Positions 13,501 to 23,201 of a stretch of DNA of 64,000 nt are shown in pieces. Source of the DNA: Serripes groenlandicus (lineage: Eukaryota; Mollusca; Bivalvia; Cardiida; Cardiidae); the NCBI GenBank assembly GCA_031761405.1, contig JASEVX010000017.1:7675668-7739667 (forward strand). Direction: 5' to 3'. The notes under the pieces were generated by a model. The model was not told the DNA's origin, searched no databases, and saw nothing but the letters and a program-made list of their open reading frames with translations. How positions within the stretch are numbered: position 1 is the stretch's first letter; every line of letters starts with the position of its first letter. A program made the position numbers and the translations under genes.

Positions 13501-16500
13501 AACTAGTGAAATATAAACAGATTTGCAATCCCTTCAGTACACCATTATACTAATAGTAATTTACTAACATTAAATGAAATGCATTAGAAATAAGCTAATC
13601 TCTCAAATCAAATCAAAGTTATTTTATTTCTAATTTTAACAATCTAACAATGAACGTAGCACATACATGTATTTATTAGTGCCCTATTGTATTCACCTTA
13701 AAAGGGGTTTAGAAATGAGCTTAAAGATATTGAGAGAGTATTTTTATTGAGTCTATGGATGCAATGTTAAGTTAAATATATATATAAAAAGATGAGCTAG
13801 GTCACGAGAAAGTCTTCGAAGTTCAGAGAAATGGGTTTCAGATTGCTCTGTGAAAAACGCAAGCTGAATCATATCCTACATCTATAAGCATTAAAAATTT
13901 AATATTAAATAGCGATAATAAACCGATTGTCTTAACCGTTTCCCACACACAGATGCAATTTAAGGAATTTGCAGCAGATGTGTGGCAAAGCAAGAAATTA
14001 GTTATTTTACACCAATGTTTTCACTTGTGTTCAATAATTATACTTTCCTAACTCTTTCACTGCTGAATTTCAACAAGTTGTGTTTTCCATGTTGAAAATT
14101 TGATCACTCAATGTTTCGTTCTAAAGGAAATTTGGTAATATTTAATGTCTAAGCTGTGAAAAAAGATTTCAGGAGAAACTGCTTGTTACAAGCTGTCTCA
14201 CCCGAATCTGCATTGTTTGCAGAAGCCTTTATTTGCCTTTAGCAGCCGCAGCAAAAGATCCACATGTTTACCTAATATTACTAGAAAGGTTTTGTTATTG
14301 GCTGGCTTATCTTCATTTATACAAACTTAAGATTTGCTTGATATATATACATGTTGGCTGGGTATGATGCTTGAAGATGCACCCATAAACAAGCACAAGT
14401 TGTACATTTCATCCATTGACTTAATTTAACTATGTTACGGTTACTGAATAGAATTTGGTACTTTCTGGACTCATATAAATCATAAATAGCAATTATGATT
14501 AAATTATGCCAATTGATATTTTTATGAATACAATATACAGCTTGCCATTTCTATCAGGGTAACAATAGAAATATTGTGAAATATTTTGAAAACTTATAAA
14601 AAGGAAGACACGGATCAAATCTTGTTTCTAACCATTTTCCACCTGCAGACGCATTTGCAGCGGAAGACGTCTGAAAACATTGTGGCAAAAGAAGAAATTG
14701 CTCATAATGATCAAAATCTCCTTTTGCCACAATGTTTTCAATTCTGTTCAATAATTATGCTTTCATTTATAGAAAGTTTCCATATTTTAGCTTATATGTT
14801 TTTAAAGTCCTCTGCTGAAGATTTGCTGTGTGCGGGAAAGGATTATAGAACAGTTTAACCCTTTTCCATTTACAATAAATCTGCAGCAAACAACTTTGAA
14901 AACATCTAGAAAAAGTTTGAAATATCTTATTATATGAAATGTTAATTTTATAATATAATAGAGTTGAAAACATTGTGGCAAAAGGAGAAATGTTTTCCAA
15001 AGTTGTCTACTAAAAGGGTTAAAAAAAAACTTTGCATAATTTGTTAACCCTTTCCCTCATATAGACGCTTTCTGACGCCTCTGCAGCAGAAGGCGTTTTG
15101 AAAACATAGTGACAAAAGAAGAAATTGCTCAAAACGAGCAATTTCTCCTTTTGCCACAATGTTTTCCACTTATAGTCATGGCTATCCATTCAATTATAGA
15201 GATTTTCCAATTTTTGATCAAATATGTTCAAAGTCGTCTGCTGCAGAATTGTCGTATGAGGGAAAGGGTTAAAAGGAAATGGCTATATTGCTTAACATTT
15301 GATATCTTACTCTAACCAATGTACCCATTTCCTCAACAAATAAGTCACATTCTTACCAAAAGTATTAATCTATGGATGCATCTGGGGTTGGCAAGGGTGT
15401 AGGGATAGCAACACATGTTTTACAAAATGTGCCATAATAATCATCCACTTATATTTATATTTAATATTATATTCTTTATCATAGATAGAACGAAAGTAGT
15501 TATTTTACTTGCACACCAGTTTATTCAGAGGACTAGATAGAGGGGAAGTAAGCTGGTCGTTCTTCATGATATCTATCTTATTACTCAAACAAACCCTATA
15601 CTGTGGATACTGAGTGAGACAATTCTTTTGAGTACCAACAACATAGGGTTTGAGTGACAAATAATGATTTTAGGACATGAAAAATGCCCCTTATCTAGGA
15701 TTGTTTTTTATGTCAAAAAAATAGCTTTTCTTAGCACAACTTATATATATACATGTAAAACTGCTGTCAATATCTTTTTAACTCTCTTCCTTATATAGTC
15801 GCTTGTTGACGCTTCTTGCAGTAGACAACTTTAGGAAACATTGTAGCAAAAGGAAAAATTGCTCTTAAACTTCAATTTTATAGTATTGTGTCATTCAACA
15901 TTTTATTGCTTTTAGTTGAGACATATAGGGATAAGGGAATGTGAAAAACCTTTCTTATATAGAGCTCTGACATATATCGCTTATACTATGTATCTATATA
16001 TTACACATCTAATAACTTGATAAATGGTTTATATATTTTGTAGTCACATTATGCTGATGCAGAACACAAATATAGTGATGAAATGAAGAAGTTACAAAGT
16101 GAAATAGAAAAATTGAAGCAGGAGAATACGAGCATTAAGGTATTACGCTGACATTTCCCACTAGTGTGTCTGTCACAGAGCACATCTTTTATTGATCAGA
16201 GACAATCAAACTGACATGTATTCCCCTCACGATATGTTTTTCAGACAGATAACAGACTGGCTTGAAAATGTCATAACTTTATTCAAAAACTGTTCTTTTA
16301 TTTATAGAGAGTTTCCATATGGCTGACTTAATGTATTTAAAGTCGTCTGCTACGGATTTGTTGTATGTGGGAGAGGGAGGTTAAAGTTGGTCATGATGAC
16401 ACAATATTATCTTCTCTCTATCTAAATAAAACTGTTTAGGTTGCCTGTCTTGGCAGGGAGACACATAGGGATCACGTCATTGCCATGTGTTGAACTGAAA

Positions 16501-19500
16501 TAGCTCGGTCCTCACTACCTGGACTCTCAAACCAGGGATAGTGAGTTCAAACCTAGTTCCACCATTGATAAGTCCCAACAATTTACAAATCAATGACTAG
16601 TGTCATTTGTTTTCTACCAATTGGATGTGGGCTTTTAGCCATTTACCTTTGCCTAGTCCGAAAAAGCCTGGACACTTGTGGTATCTGGCCGCAGTGATAT
16701 AACTGAAAAATATTTTGAAAAAGGCATTTAACTCCAATAAATAAATCTAAAACTGGTTGATCTTAGCATAGCTCACCTAAGCACAGAGGTGAGCTTTTGT
16801 GATCACTCACCGTCCGTCCTCGTCTTCATCTGTATGTACGTCTGTTAACAATTTCCTAAAAATTACTTCTCCTACTAAACCAATTGGCTGATCTCAAAAT
16901 AACTTCACTGGAAGGTTTCTTATGTTGTCCTCTTTTAAAGTTGTTCAAAGAATTTAATTCCAAGTAGAACTTTGGTTGTTGCGGATTCAGAAAAGGGGAT
17001 AATTGCCAAAAATTCAAAAATCTTCTTGTCCAAAAGTATTGGCCCGATTTGAAAATTATTTTGCTCAAATATTCCTTGGGGCACCCTCTACCAAGATTGT
17101 TCAAACTATTCCAATCCGTTGAAAAACATTACCCCCCGGGGCGGAGCTTGTTATCCCCTCAGCTAACGAAGTTTGCGAGGGGATATAGTAACGGGGCTGT
17201 CCGTTTGTTTGTTTGTTCGTTCGTCCGTCCATAACAACCTTGTGACCACTCTACACTGAACATCCTTCGACCGATCTTAACCAAACTGTGTATACAGTTA
17301 TTATATGGCAAGGTTTAGAAGCCTATTTATTTTCAAGGTCATAGGTTAAAGGTCAAGGTCAAAATTGGACTGACTATTTTCCCATATCAACAACCTTGTG
17401 ACCACTCTACACTGAACATCCTTCGACTGATCTTAACCAAACTTGGTATACAGTTAGTATATGGCAAGGTCTAGAAGCCTTTTTATTTTCAAGGTTAAAG
17501 GTCAAGGTCAAAATTAGAATTTCACTATTCCATATCAACAACCTTGTGACCACTCTACACTGAACATCCTTTGACCGATCTTAACCAAAATTGGTATACA
17601 GTTAGTATATGGCAAGGTCTAGAAGCCTATTTATTTTTAAGTTCAAAATTGGACTGACTATTTTCCCATATCAACAACCTTGTGACCACTCTACACTGAT
17701 CATCTCTTGGCAAATCATAACCAAACTTGCCATAAATTTAGTATATGGTACGATCTAGAAGCCTATTGATTGTAAATGTCAACGGGCAAAGGCCAAAGGT
17801 GGAGACAAGGACAAATTACACTTAGTTCTGTGGTACATAACATTAATAACAATTTAATAAAGGCAAGGACAAAATACATTAGTTTTCTGGTACATAACAT
17901 TAATATCCAGGTCATTGGTCATATTTTTAAATTGAATACCGAGGGGAAACATCCGCATGCGGTGCCCTTGTTTTCCTTACATCAAGATACATGTGCATTG
18001 TAAAATCGTTAAAAATCTTCTTGTCAAAAAGAACTGGCACAAATGTTCCCTGTGGGACCTTCTACCAAGGTTGTTCAAATTAATCTGATCGTTGAAAAAC
18101 ATGGCCACCAGGGCCGGGGCTTGCTTTACTTATATGTTATATAGTGAAAACTTACAAAAATCTTCTTGTTCTAAATCACTGGCCCAATTTGAAAATAATT
18201 TAGCACAAATATTTCTTGTGTGACCCTCTGTCAAGGTTGTTCAATTTATTCCGATCCGTTGAAAAAACATGGCCACCAGGGGGGTTGCTTGTTTTCCATA
18301 TATGTATAGAGTAAAAACTTTGAAAACTATTGAAGTTCTAATAAATCAGGTGAGTGATAAAGGGCCATCATGGCCCTCTTGTTTCCACAATGTTTTCGAA
18401 AGTAGTCTGCTGCAGAGGCATCAAAAGGTGTGTGTGTTTCAGGAAAATAAGTTAATTCACACATGCATAAATATTACTTCGTGACAAGAATGTGGTCGGC
18501 CCTTTTAGGATTGAAATCTTTGCCTTGTAAGTGTTAAATTGAAACTATATGGAAATTTAGACAACCACTATAAGGAAATGTCAGACAGCAAGTTTCACTA
18601 AGGTTGCCTCAAAAACACAAGAGTTATGTCCCCTTTAAAATATTTTGTATAGTATATCATTTTTAGCCTCTTGATCTATCATGTTGTATCCGTTTCACTG
18701 TCACTTCAACATAACCAGACAAATTGGGTCAAAACAATGCATTCTTAGACAAATATTATTTGTTGTTTTACGGGTACATTATAATATCTAGATACTTTAG
18801 ATGAGATACCATTATTGACCTGCCATTAAATACATTGTGCTTAATATCCCTTTCCCACTTAGAACATCTCTGGAGATGAAGACTTTGAAAACATCTAAGG
18901 CAAAAACATAGAAAATATTTAGAGGAAGGTATAATGACTAAACAATCCCTAAAGTTGAAAACATTATGGCAAAAGGAGAAATAACTTCTTTTTCGTGAAT
19001 TCTACTTTTGTCAAAATGTTTTCAAAAGATGTATGTTGCAGATGCTTCAGAATGTGTCTGCAGGTGGGAAAGGGATATATCTAACAGTACTGGATATTTT
19101 AATTCTCCTCATGTGCAGAGGTGTAAATACAAGCAGATTGGCATGCGCGAATCAAACGTGTCTGATGAAAATTCCACATAAGGTCAAATTTTTACGTGAC
19201 ACGGTAATGGTATGTCAGTGAATTTGCCAATCATGAGTTTTACTTTATGTGTAAATTAATGGTATTTCGTTATCTTATCTATAGAAACTTGTATAGTTTA
19301 CTTCTGTCAAGATAAGAATTTATACAAACTATATAATAAAAGGACAATTATTTTGCTATAGCGATATCTAGATTAGTATTGTCTACTTGGGGCATGAAAA
19401 ATTAAACATCTCTCTCAACCTTTGGTCTCGTGAGGTATCAATGTTTATGCCCCTTGTTATACAATACTAAATCAAGTTTGGCTTCTGCAACCTAATATTA

Positions 19501-20354
19501 CCTATTTATTTTATATCACATGTGTTTGTTTATAGAATAATATTAATATTTTATAATGCAGGTGAGTAATAGAAGCATTATAGCACCTATTTATCAAATT
19601 CTAGAATATGTTGCTTCTACTGCATAATTAGTGAAATGCAGTGCACATTTATGATTACTAAATCTTTTAACCTTGCTTTATATGGGTTGGATATTTTCTT
19701 CTTTATAAGCTGTGCTCAAAGTAGGGGTTTGGATTGCTGGGCAAGTAGAAAGATTCAAAGAAGTGGAGACATGTTACTTAACCACTTTTTCCCTGATACA
19801 GATGACATTTGTTGTCTTAGTAGGTCTTACTTTTTTGTCTTTTAAAAAATTTGAGAAGTGGAGAATTAACTTAAAACAAGCCATTTCTCATTTTCCCTCA
19901 ATGTTTTCTATTCTATACAAAAGTATACATATATATATCAATGTTATACATCAAATTTTCCAACTGTTAATTATCTGGAGAAACCTGATGTTTATAAACT
20001 AGAATGCTCTAAAAATATCATATCAACAAACAGTCATATTCAGAATACCTTAATGTTTTCGGATAAAAGTATATCCCTAAAAGTGGATGATGCAGTTCGC
20101 TTGTTGATATACATGTATATGTCTGAGCTGTTTTCTAAGAATTATGATATCATTTTGTTAAAAGCTGGTCTTTTCTTCTGTTACAGGATTCAGAAGTACG
20201 ACTAAGGAAAGTTGCCATGTCGGATACAGTCACGTCAACGCCTCCCCCTTCAGCACAACCACAAGAAATGTCAAACAAGTCATCATTTCCACCATACCTA
20301 TATTTAATTCTTGCACTTATAATTGGTATAATAATCGGAAAAATTATTCTGTAG
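1500..20354 (+). CDS. VAPB: VAMP-associated protein (VAPA/VAPB orthologue), complete gene, 7 exons
   Basis: Joined exons 1500-1557, 5602-5754, 8404-8510, 10311-10397, 12298-12402, 16044-16139 and 20187-20354 give 257 residues; human VAPs are about 245. All junctions are GT-AG and phases agree. Residues about 7-125 form the MSP domain, about 171-210 a short coiled coil, and 239-257 a C-terminal membrane anchor with a GxxxG pair (G249, G253). VAPs are tail-anchored ER proteins that bind FFAT-motif partners at contact sites with other organelles and help lipid transfer. The FFAT-pocket residues K87 and M89, and the proline mutated in human ALS8 (P56), fall at the same numbers. The sequence fits both vertebrate paralogues; a single invertebrate ancestor is likely, so the symbol is approximate. 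Introns are 1.9-4.0 kb and full of foldback MITEs. Confidence 0.96.
1560..3240. other. VAP intron 1, left part: little recognised
   Basis: AT-rich sequence. The phrase GTAGAAGTGGTA...TTCCCG occurs at about 2050 and again at 2370, marking a direct repeat of about 320 bp. No exon or RNA gene was seen. Confidence 0.4.
3245..3418 (+). mobile_element. TTAA foldback MITE, subfamily A, shortened left arm
   Basis: TTAA at both ends, with decayed CCTTTCCGTGATA and TATGAGGAAAAGGG termini, inner CTGCAGCAGACGAC / GCCGTCTGCTGCAG arms and the central palindrome. In 'plus' orientation here, the ACGACAATT arm comes first and the GCGTCTATATGAG arm last. Confidence 0.8.
4092..4286. mobile_element. TTAA foldback MITE, old subfamily B, right part
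   Basis: Degraded copy ending GCGGGAAAGTGTTAA. Its final TTAA (4283-4286) is also the first TTAA of the next copy. Confidence 0.55.
4283..4728 (+). mobile_element. TTAA foldback MITE, subfamily B, interrupted by a nested subfamily A copy
   Basis: The left arm 4283-4353 and right part 4578-4728 join at TTAA to give a copy closely like 60936-61166. The nested copy occupies 4354-4577. Confidence 0.8.
4354..4577 (-). mobile_element. TTAA foldback MITE, subfamily A, nested, with TTAA duplication
   Basis: Flanked by TTAA at 4354-4357 and 4574-4577. Host sequence reads CCCT-TTAA before it and TTAA-ATGAAAGTAC after it. The empty site in a sister host copy (about 61008-61026) reads CCCTTTAAATGAAAGTAC. 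This shows a clean TTAA duplication. Confidence 0.88.
4930..5475. mobile_element. Composite foldback element with CRE and E-box
   Basis: The right half (about 5252-5475) folds on itself. A 32-bp perfect stem, 5321-5352 with 5366-5397, has loop TCGACTTCGTCTC, and further arms (CTATTTACTCC / GGAGTAAATAG) lie outside it. The left half carries TGACGTCA (5061-5068) and CACGTG (5071-5076) and is shared, inverted, with 8928-9056. Confidence 0.7.
5602..5754 (+). CDS. VAPB: VAP exon 2 (MSP domain core)
   Basis: Acceptor TTCTTCAG at 5594-5601, donor G|GTAAAC at 5755. Encodes residues 20-71, including the signature [14 protein letters not shown] with P56. Both ends are phase 1. Confidence 0.96.
5782..5974. 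mobile_element. TTAA foldback MITE, old copy in VAP intron 2
   Basis: Starts TTAGCCCTTACCCACATA and ends GTGGGAAAGGGTTTA, 27 bp after the end of VAP exon 2. Arms are diverged. Confidence 0.6.
6458..6687 (+). mobile_element. TTAA foldback MITE, subfamily A, full length
   Basis: Intact TTAA at both ends, CCCTTTCCCTCATA termini, full left arm and central GAAATTGCTC-ATTTT-GAGCAATTTC. At 230 bp it is a good reference copy. Confidence 0.9.
6871..7091 (-). mobile_element. TTAA foldback MITE, subfamily A, inverted
   Basis: Mirror-oriented copy (TATAGACACTTTC arm first, GAATTGTGGTATGAGGG last). Older half-copies fill 6720-6870 between it and the preceding element. Confidence 0.85.
7167..7391. mobile_element. 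TTAA foldback MITE, subfamily B
   Basis: Starts GTAACCCCTTCCCACGTA and ends GGGAAAGGGTTAA, with degraded arms and centre. Confidence 0.6.
8167..8298. mobile_element. TTAA foldback MITE, left half only
   Basis: TTAACCCTTTCCCACATG with the CAGCAGACAATTTT arm; the right arm is missing. Confidence 0.5.
8404..8510 (+). CDS. VAPB: VAP exon 3 (FFAT-binding face)
   Basis: Acceptor TTTTTTCAG ending at 8403, donor GTAAAT at 8511. Encodes residues 71-106 with [13 protein letters not shown] and KHKFMVQ; K87 and M89 contact FFAT peptides in the family. A foldback MITE starts 20 bp past the exon. Confidence 0.96.
8531..8761 (-). mobile_element. TTAA foldback MITE, subfamily A, next to VAP exon 3
   Basis: Full copy with TTAA at both ends, beginning 20 bp downstream of VAP exon 3, inside the intron start. 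Confidence 0.9.
8928..9056. mobile_element. Foldback with AACAGTATACTGTT ends, CRE and E-box
   Basis: Ends pair (CCGGTTAACAGTATACTG / CAGTATACTGTTAACCGG), with GGCACGCGC / GCGCGTGCC inside. Carries CACGTG at 8979-8984 and TGACGTCA at 8987-8994, in the opposite direction to the copy near 5061. Confidence 0.7.
9165..9320. mobile_element. Foldback with CCTCGGCTTCGCCTCGG centre
   Basis: CAGTGTGACAGTACATATTG near 9185 pairs with CAATATGTACTGTCACACTG near 9280. The centre reads CCTCGGCTTCGCCTCGG, the same style as the 5353 loop. Probably the second half of one composite element with 8928-9056. Confidence 0.7.
9857..10270. mobile_element. TTAA foldback MITE, subfamily B, split by a nested A copy
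   Basis: Left arm 9857-9959 and right part from about 10155 (ACATTGTGGCAAAAC to AGAGGCATCAGAAAAGG) belong to one old copy. Confidence 0.65.
9960..10157 (+). mobile_element. TTAA foldback MITE, subfamily A, nested, with deleted right end
   Basis: Starts TTAACCCTTTCCCTCATACG. The right terminus jumps from GTGTCAGAAA straight to GGGTT, losing the GCGTCTATATGAGGG segment. It ends in TTGT instead of TTAA. Confidence 0.7.
10311..10397 (+). CDS. VAPB: VAP exon 4 (end of MSP domain)
   Basis: Acceptor TTCTACAG at 10303-10310, donor GTATGT at 10398, phase 0 at both ends. Encodes residues 107-135 with the conserved WKEVTP and [10 protein letters not shown] blocks. Confidence 0.95.
10400..11340. other. 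VAP intron 4: no gene recognised
   Basis: AT-rich. Includes an inverted pair: ATGAGAAAAAGGTACAAGTT (about 10719) and ACTTGTACCTTTTCTCA (about 10843). Nothing coding. Confidence 0.35.
11340..12130 (+). repeat. Degenerate tandem repeat, about 4 units of 170-190 bp
   Basis: TTAGAAATTCTGG then a GCAACTACATTAAGAGTCC-like block recurs about every 180 bp from 11562 to 12110, with TTGCATTGAAACTTT between. A related single unit lies at 9330-9520. It resembles the core of a Helitron-like element, but the ends are not clear. Confidence 0.55.
12298..12402 (+). CDS. VAPB: VAP exon 5 (linker)
   Basis: Acceptor CTGTTTTAG ending at 12297, donor GTAAGG at 12403, phase 0. Encodes residues 136-170, a low-complexity linker rich in Q, P, K and S between the MSP domain and the coiled coil. 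It is assigned by frame, phase and splice sites, since the linker is poorly conserved. Confidence 0.85.
12680..12850 (+). mobile_element. tRNA-derived SINE fragment
   Basis: A B-box-like GGTTCAATTCCC is followed by GGGTCATGCCAAAG and the tail block ACTACTGGTAACCTTCCCAGG, shared with the SINEs at 12898, 43468 and 49171. Confidence 0.55.
12898..13151 (+). mobile_element. tRNA-derived SINE
   Basis: A-box-like GCGGTGTAGCGTAAGAG, B-box GGTTCAATCCC, then GGGTCATACCAAAG. The tail has TACTGGTATCTTACCCA and TTGTTGAAAGCAG. Confidence 0.65.
13160..13930. other. VAP intron 5 stretch: nothing recognised
   Basis: Plain AT-rich sequence without a coding frame or a clear repeat; weak MITE remnants follow near 13936-14035. 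Confidence 0.35.
14627..14846. mobile_element. TTAA foldback MITE, subfamily B
   Basis: Both arms present, with CTGAAAACATTGTGGCAAAAG and its complement around the centre. Termini are worn and TTAA is lost at the left. Confidence 0.65.
14855..15022. mobile_element. TTAA foldback MITE, subfamily B, internally deleted
   Basis: TTAA at both ends. The right half is cut to TTTTCCAAAGTTGTCTACTAA; the central palindrome is lost. Confidence 0.65.
15044..15272 (-). mobile_element. TTAA foldback MITE, subfamily A, full length
   Basis: TTAA at both ends, clean arms, and centre GAAATTGCTC-AAAAC-GAGCAATTTC. One of the best preserved copies. Confidence 0.9.
15529..15706. mobile_element. Second foldback family (CTAGATA...TATCTAG ends)
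   Basis: GACTAGATAGAGGGGA at the left pairs loosely with TGCCCCTTATCTAGG at the right. Inside, AAACCCTATACTGTGG pairs with CAACATAGGGTTTG. A sister copy is at 43085-43300; half copies lie at 25105-25188 and 40160-40240. Confidence 0.6.
16044..16139 (+). CDS. VAPB: VAP exon 6 (coiled coil)
   Basis: Acceptor TTTTGTAG ending at 16043, donor GTATTA at 16140, phase 0. Encodes residues 171-202, with heptad-like hydrophobic spacing ([15 protein letters not shown]) matching the VAP dimerisation coiled coil. Confidence 0.9.
16490..16735 (+). mobile_element. tRNA-derived SINE variant
   Basis: B-box-like AGTTCAAACCT and the tail block AGTGATATAACTGAAAAAT shared with the SINEs at 43468 and 49171. Confidence 0.5.
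16770..18383 (+). mobile_element. Helitron-like element with tandem core, carrying a nested insertion
   Basis: Starts AGCTCACCTAAGCACAG with an inverted GGTGAGC. Ends with GGTGAGTGA, the hairpin GGGCCATCATGGCCC and TCTTGT. The core has units of about 165 bp built around GTTGAAAAACATGGCC. A different element is nested at 17152-17970. These traits fit non-autonomous Helitron/Helentron (pearl or HINE type) elements. No transposase is encoded. Confidence 0.65.
17152..17970 (+). mobile_element. Nested Helitron-like element with 4 tandem units of about 140-150 bp
   Basis: Starts TATCCCCTCAGCTAACGAAG with an inverted GCGAGGGGATA. Units carry CTTGTGACCACTCTACACTG and AAGGTCAAGGTC. Ends near CATGCGGTGCCCTTGT. 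It splits the host phrase GGAGCTTGT / TTTCCTTA, which is intact in sister elements (for example 32690). Confidence 0.7.
18845..19077. mobile_element. TTAA foldback MITE, subfamily B
   Basis: TATCCCTTTCCCACTTA to GGTGGGAAAGGGATA. Arms and ACATTATGGCAAAAGGAG are recognisable; the centre is decayed. Confidence 0.6.
19080..20186. other. VAP intron 6, end: little recognised
   Basis: AT-rich. One weak MITE remnant near 19780-19910 (CTCATTTTCCCTCAATG). Short open frames at 19636-20002 have no exon signals. Confidence 0.35.
20187..20354 (+). CDS. VAPB: VAP exon 7 (tail anchor and stop)
   Basis: Acceptor CTGTTACAG ending at 20186, stop TAG at 20352-20354. Encodes residues 203-257: the end of the coiled coil, a Ser/Pro-rich spacer and a terminal hydrophobic helix of about 19 residues (IIGIIIGK core). 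No residues follow the helix, as expected for a tail-anchored ER protein. Confidence 0.95.
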   Translation, partial: DSEVRLRKVAMSDTVTSTPPPSAQPQEMSNKSSFPPYLYLILALIIGIIIGKIIL

Positions 20355-20599
20355 TTTCATTCAATACACATCCTATTTTTTAGACTGGTATATATATTTA
20401 TTTGTGCGAATTCTAGGGGCCACAACTTAAGCAGAAGGAAAGGCTAGATAAGGAGGAGCACGAGCAAAATGTGGCCTATCTACACAAATCCACCTTTGTC
20501 ATGAGAACTTATTAGAATTGTCTCCCTTTGGCGATTGTATGTGTAATCACAGCTTCGGTTGGAAGAAGTAAATAATTCACAAAAAAAGATGGTTACGTA

Positions 20600-20605
20600 A
20601 ATAAA
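20600..20605 (+). terminator. Candidate poly(A) signal of VAP
   Basis: AATAAA lies 246 bp past the VAP stop codon and is the first canonical hexamer there. The 3' end cannot be confirmed without transcripts. Confidence 0.4.
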
Positions 20606-21091
20606 AACAACAACAAGGTCCCCTTATCTAGAAATCTAAATGAAATAATCGCTTCCCCATCAGTGCAGAGAATTTGAATTCTGGTATTTAGCCTTAGACT
20701 CTACCAACCTGAAAATATATGAAGTATGAGATTTAAAAAAAAGAATAGGCAAAACATGTATTACTTTCAGTACAAAATACATTATGGGTTTAGAATCCTG
20801 ATCTGTTGAGTCATCTACTGAATCTGCTGCAAAGGCTTTAAGACTCGACTGTTTCGTTGGAAGCTTTGACATTTCTATGTTGATGGGGTTATGGAGTTAA
20901 GAGATGGGCCAAACGTTACAAAGGCCAACCATAGGGCATTTGCTACCAGTCTATATCAATCTGTTTGTTAACACAATATGATCTAGATCTGCACTGATTG
21001 CCAATGAGTTTAAAGAAACTTAACTTCTGACAAACATTGCCTATTTAGATCAAATTGCATGGATACACAGATAGAACTTTATTTACGCTTG

Positions 21092-21322
21092 TTAACCCTT
21101 TCCCTCATATAGACGATTTTTGACGCCCTCTGCAACAGACAGCTTTTTGAAAACAATGTTACAAAATAAGAAATTGCTGGAAACGAGCAATTTCTCCTTT
21201 TGCCACAATGTTTTCCACTTTTAGTCATAGGTTATCCATTCAATTATAGAGATTTCTATTTTTGACAAAATATGTTGCATAAGTCGTCTGCTGCAGAATT
21301 GTCGTATGAGTGAAAGGGTTAT
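21092..21322 (-). mobile_element. TTAA foldback MITE, subfamily A, downstream of VAP
   Basis: Starts TTAACCCTTTCCCTCATATAG and ends AGTGAAAGGGTTAT; the right TTAA is mutated. Confidence 0.8.
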
Positions 21323-21481
21323 AGACTCACTAAGGTTGGTTTTTCTTGAGCATGGCTCAATTGAAAATGATGAAAAATGAAACATGTAAAGGTTAACAGC
21401 TGAGTTTACAAGATAAAATATGTGATAATAATGTTAAAGAATATGTGAGGTGTGGCTTCTGCTGATATTCGTGCTTTACGC

Positions 21482-21684
21482 ATAATCCTTTCCCACATAT
21501 AACAAATCTGCAGCAGATGACTTTGAACACATTGAATCAATCTATGATTCAAAGTTTATTTTTTTGAAAACATCGAGTAAAAAGGAGGAATTGTTCATTA
21601 TGAGCGATTTGTCTTTTTGCTTCATTGTTTTCTGAAGTCTGCTGCAGATGTGTCAAACTGTGTCTGAAGGTCGGAAAGGGTTAA
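21482..21684. mobile_element. TTAA foldback MITE, subfamily B
   Basis: ATAATCCTTTCCCACATA to CGGAAAGGGTTAA, with CTGCAGCAGATGAC and AGTCTGCTGCAG arms. Confidence 0.65.
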
Positions 21685-21999
21685 CACAACAATTTAATCA
21701 TTTACCCGATAGGATAGTTTGAGTCATCTGCTTGTTAATGTATACCCAATTTGATTTTTTGGGTTGTCTGTATTAGAAACATCAGAGGGTCATTTGCCTC
21801 ATACAGACACATTGTGACGCCTCTCTGCAGCAGATGACTTTTTTGAAAAAATTGTTCATGATTAGAGAAAGAGTAAAATATGTTGAGTAAAAACAAAACA
21901 ATTGGATCTGGATTCTTGTGTAGATGCTTGTTTCTTCTCCCTTTTCCCACGATGTTTTCAAAAATCATCAGTTAAATATGACTATATAACTTATCCATA

Positions 22000-22800
22000 T
22001 CAGGTAAATTTAAGTTGTAAAAACTATCATTGACTTTAGTGGGAATGAACATTACTTTGAAATTTGATCAAGATTAACAGCTTAGTACTTCTATTCAGTG
22101 AATTACATAGTATTCTACTTTGGATGACATATCAAATTGTTTGAACATTTTGGCAGTATCTAACACTTGTATTGGAGCGGAAGAAGATAAGATAGGAATA
22201 AATAGGCATCCCCAGACCATTTGGCAAGGGAAATGTGCAATCTTTGGTCAAATGCCAATGAATACACCCACTAAATTCAAATGATTTAACATGTAAACAG
22301 ATAGAAGATGTACAATATCATATGTAAAACTAAAGATGTTAAATGTTTTTGTGTAACCTTTATCATTGTTTATCATTTCACTTATATGTGTTTTATTTCA
22401 TTCTGTCTTTAAATAGCTATAAGTAGGTTTTTAGTTCTGTACAAATATTTCAGTATGAACTGGAGCATTTTCAATCTGAAAAAAATAGCCAACAAATTTT
22501 CCCTTCATATCTCCAAATCATCTGCTGCATAGGCATCAGTAAGCTTTTCTTTTAGCCAATATATTAGGGTATCAAAATCCGTGCTAGTGTTATTCATCAA
22601 TACTTAGATAATTTATTCAGATTTAAAAATGCCTGATACTTTTCACATTTGATCTGCATTTTATCCCGATTAATTCCTTCAAACCCTTTCTTTTATAGAA
22701 ATGATTTGAAACGCCTTTAAAAAAAATATTATAAAAAAAAAGAGAAATGTATACTCATTATTAGTTATTTCTCTTTTTCCCAACAATTTTTACTACCATG
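22000..22800. other. Intergenic, nothing recognised
   Basis: AT-rich without coding potential; one MITE scrap at about 22510 (ATCATCTGCTGCATAGG). Confidence 0.35.
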
Positions 22801-22828
22801 TCTGTGAACATTTCTATGTGTCCATTTT

Positions 22829-23022
22829 AACCCTTTTTCACATACAGCAAGTCTACAGCAGACGACATTGAAAACATTAATGCAAAACTGGAAAATATCT
22901 ATTAATGTAGGTATAATTATTGAGACATTGTAACATAAGGAGAAATTGCTCGTTTTGAACAATTTCTTATTTTGTAAAAATGTTTTCAAGAGTCGTCTGC
23001 TGCTGCAGATGCGTAAAAGTGA
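22829..23022. mobile_element. TTAA foldback MITE, subfamily B
   Basis: TTAACCCTTTTTCACATACAG to GTCGTCTGCTGCTGCAGATG; the last terminus is missing. Confidence 0.6.
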
Positions 23023-23201
23023 TTGAAAGATTGATTTTGACATATTATCACCGATGTATATATTTCTTTTCTTCTTTCATAGTCATAGATGCATTTAGAT
23101 GCATGCTTAAAAATGAAAATGTTATGTTGTTGATCAGAGCTGTAGATATTTCTTAAGATTGCAAATATTGTATGCTTCATATGCAGGGTGTATATGTGTC
23201 T

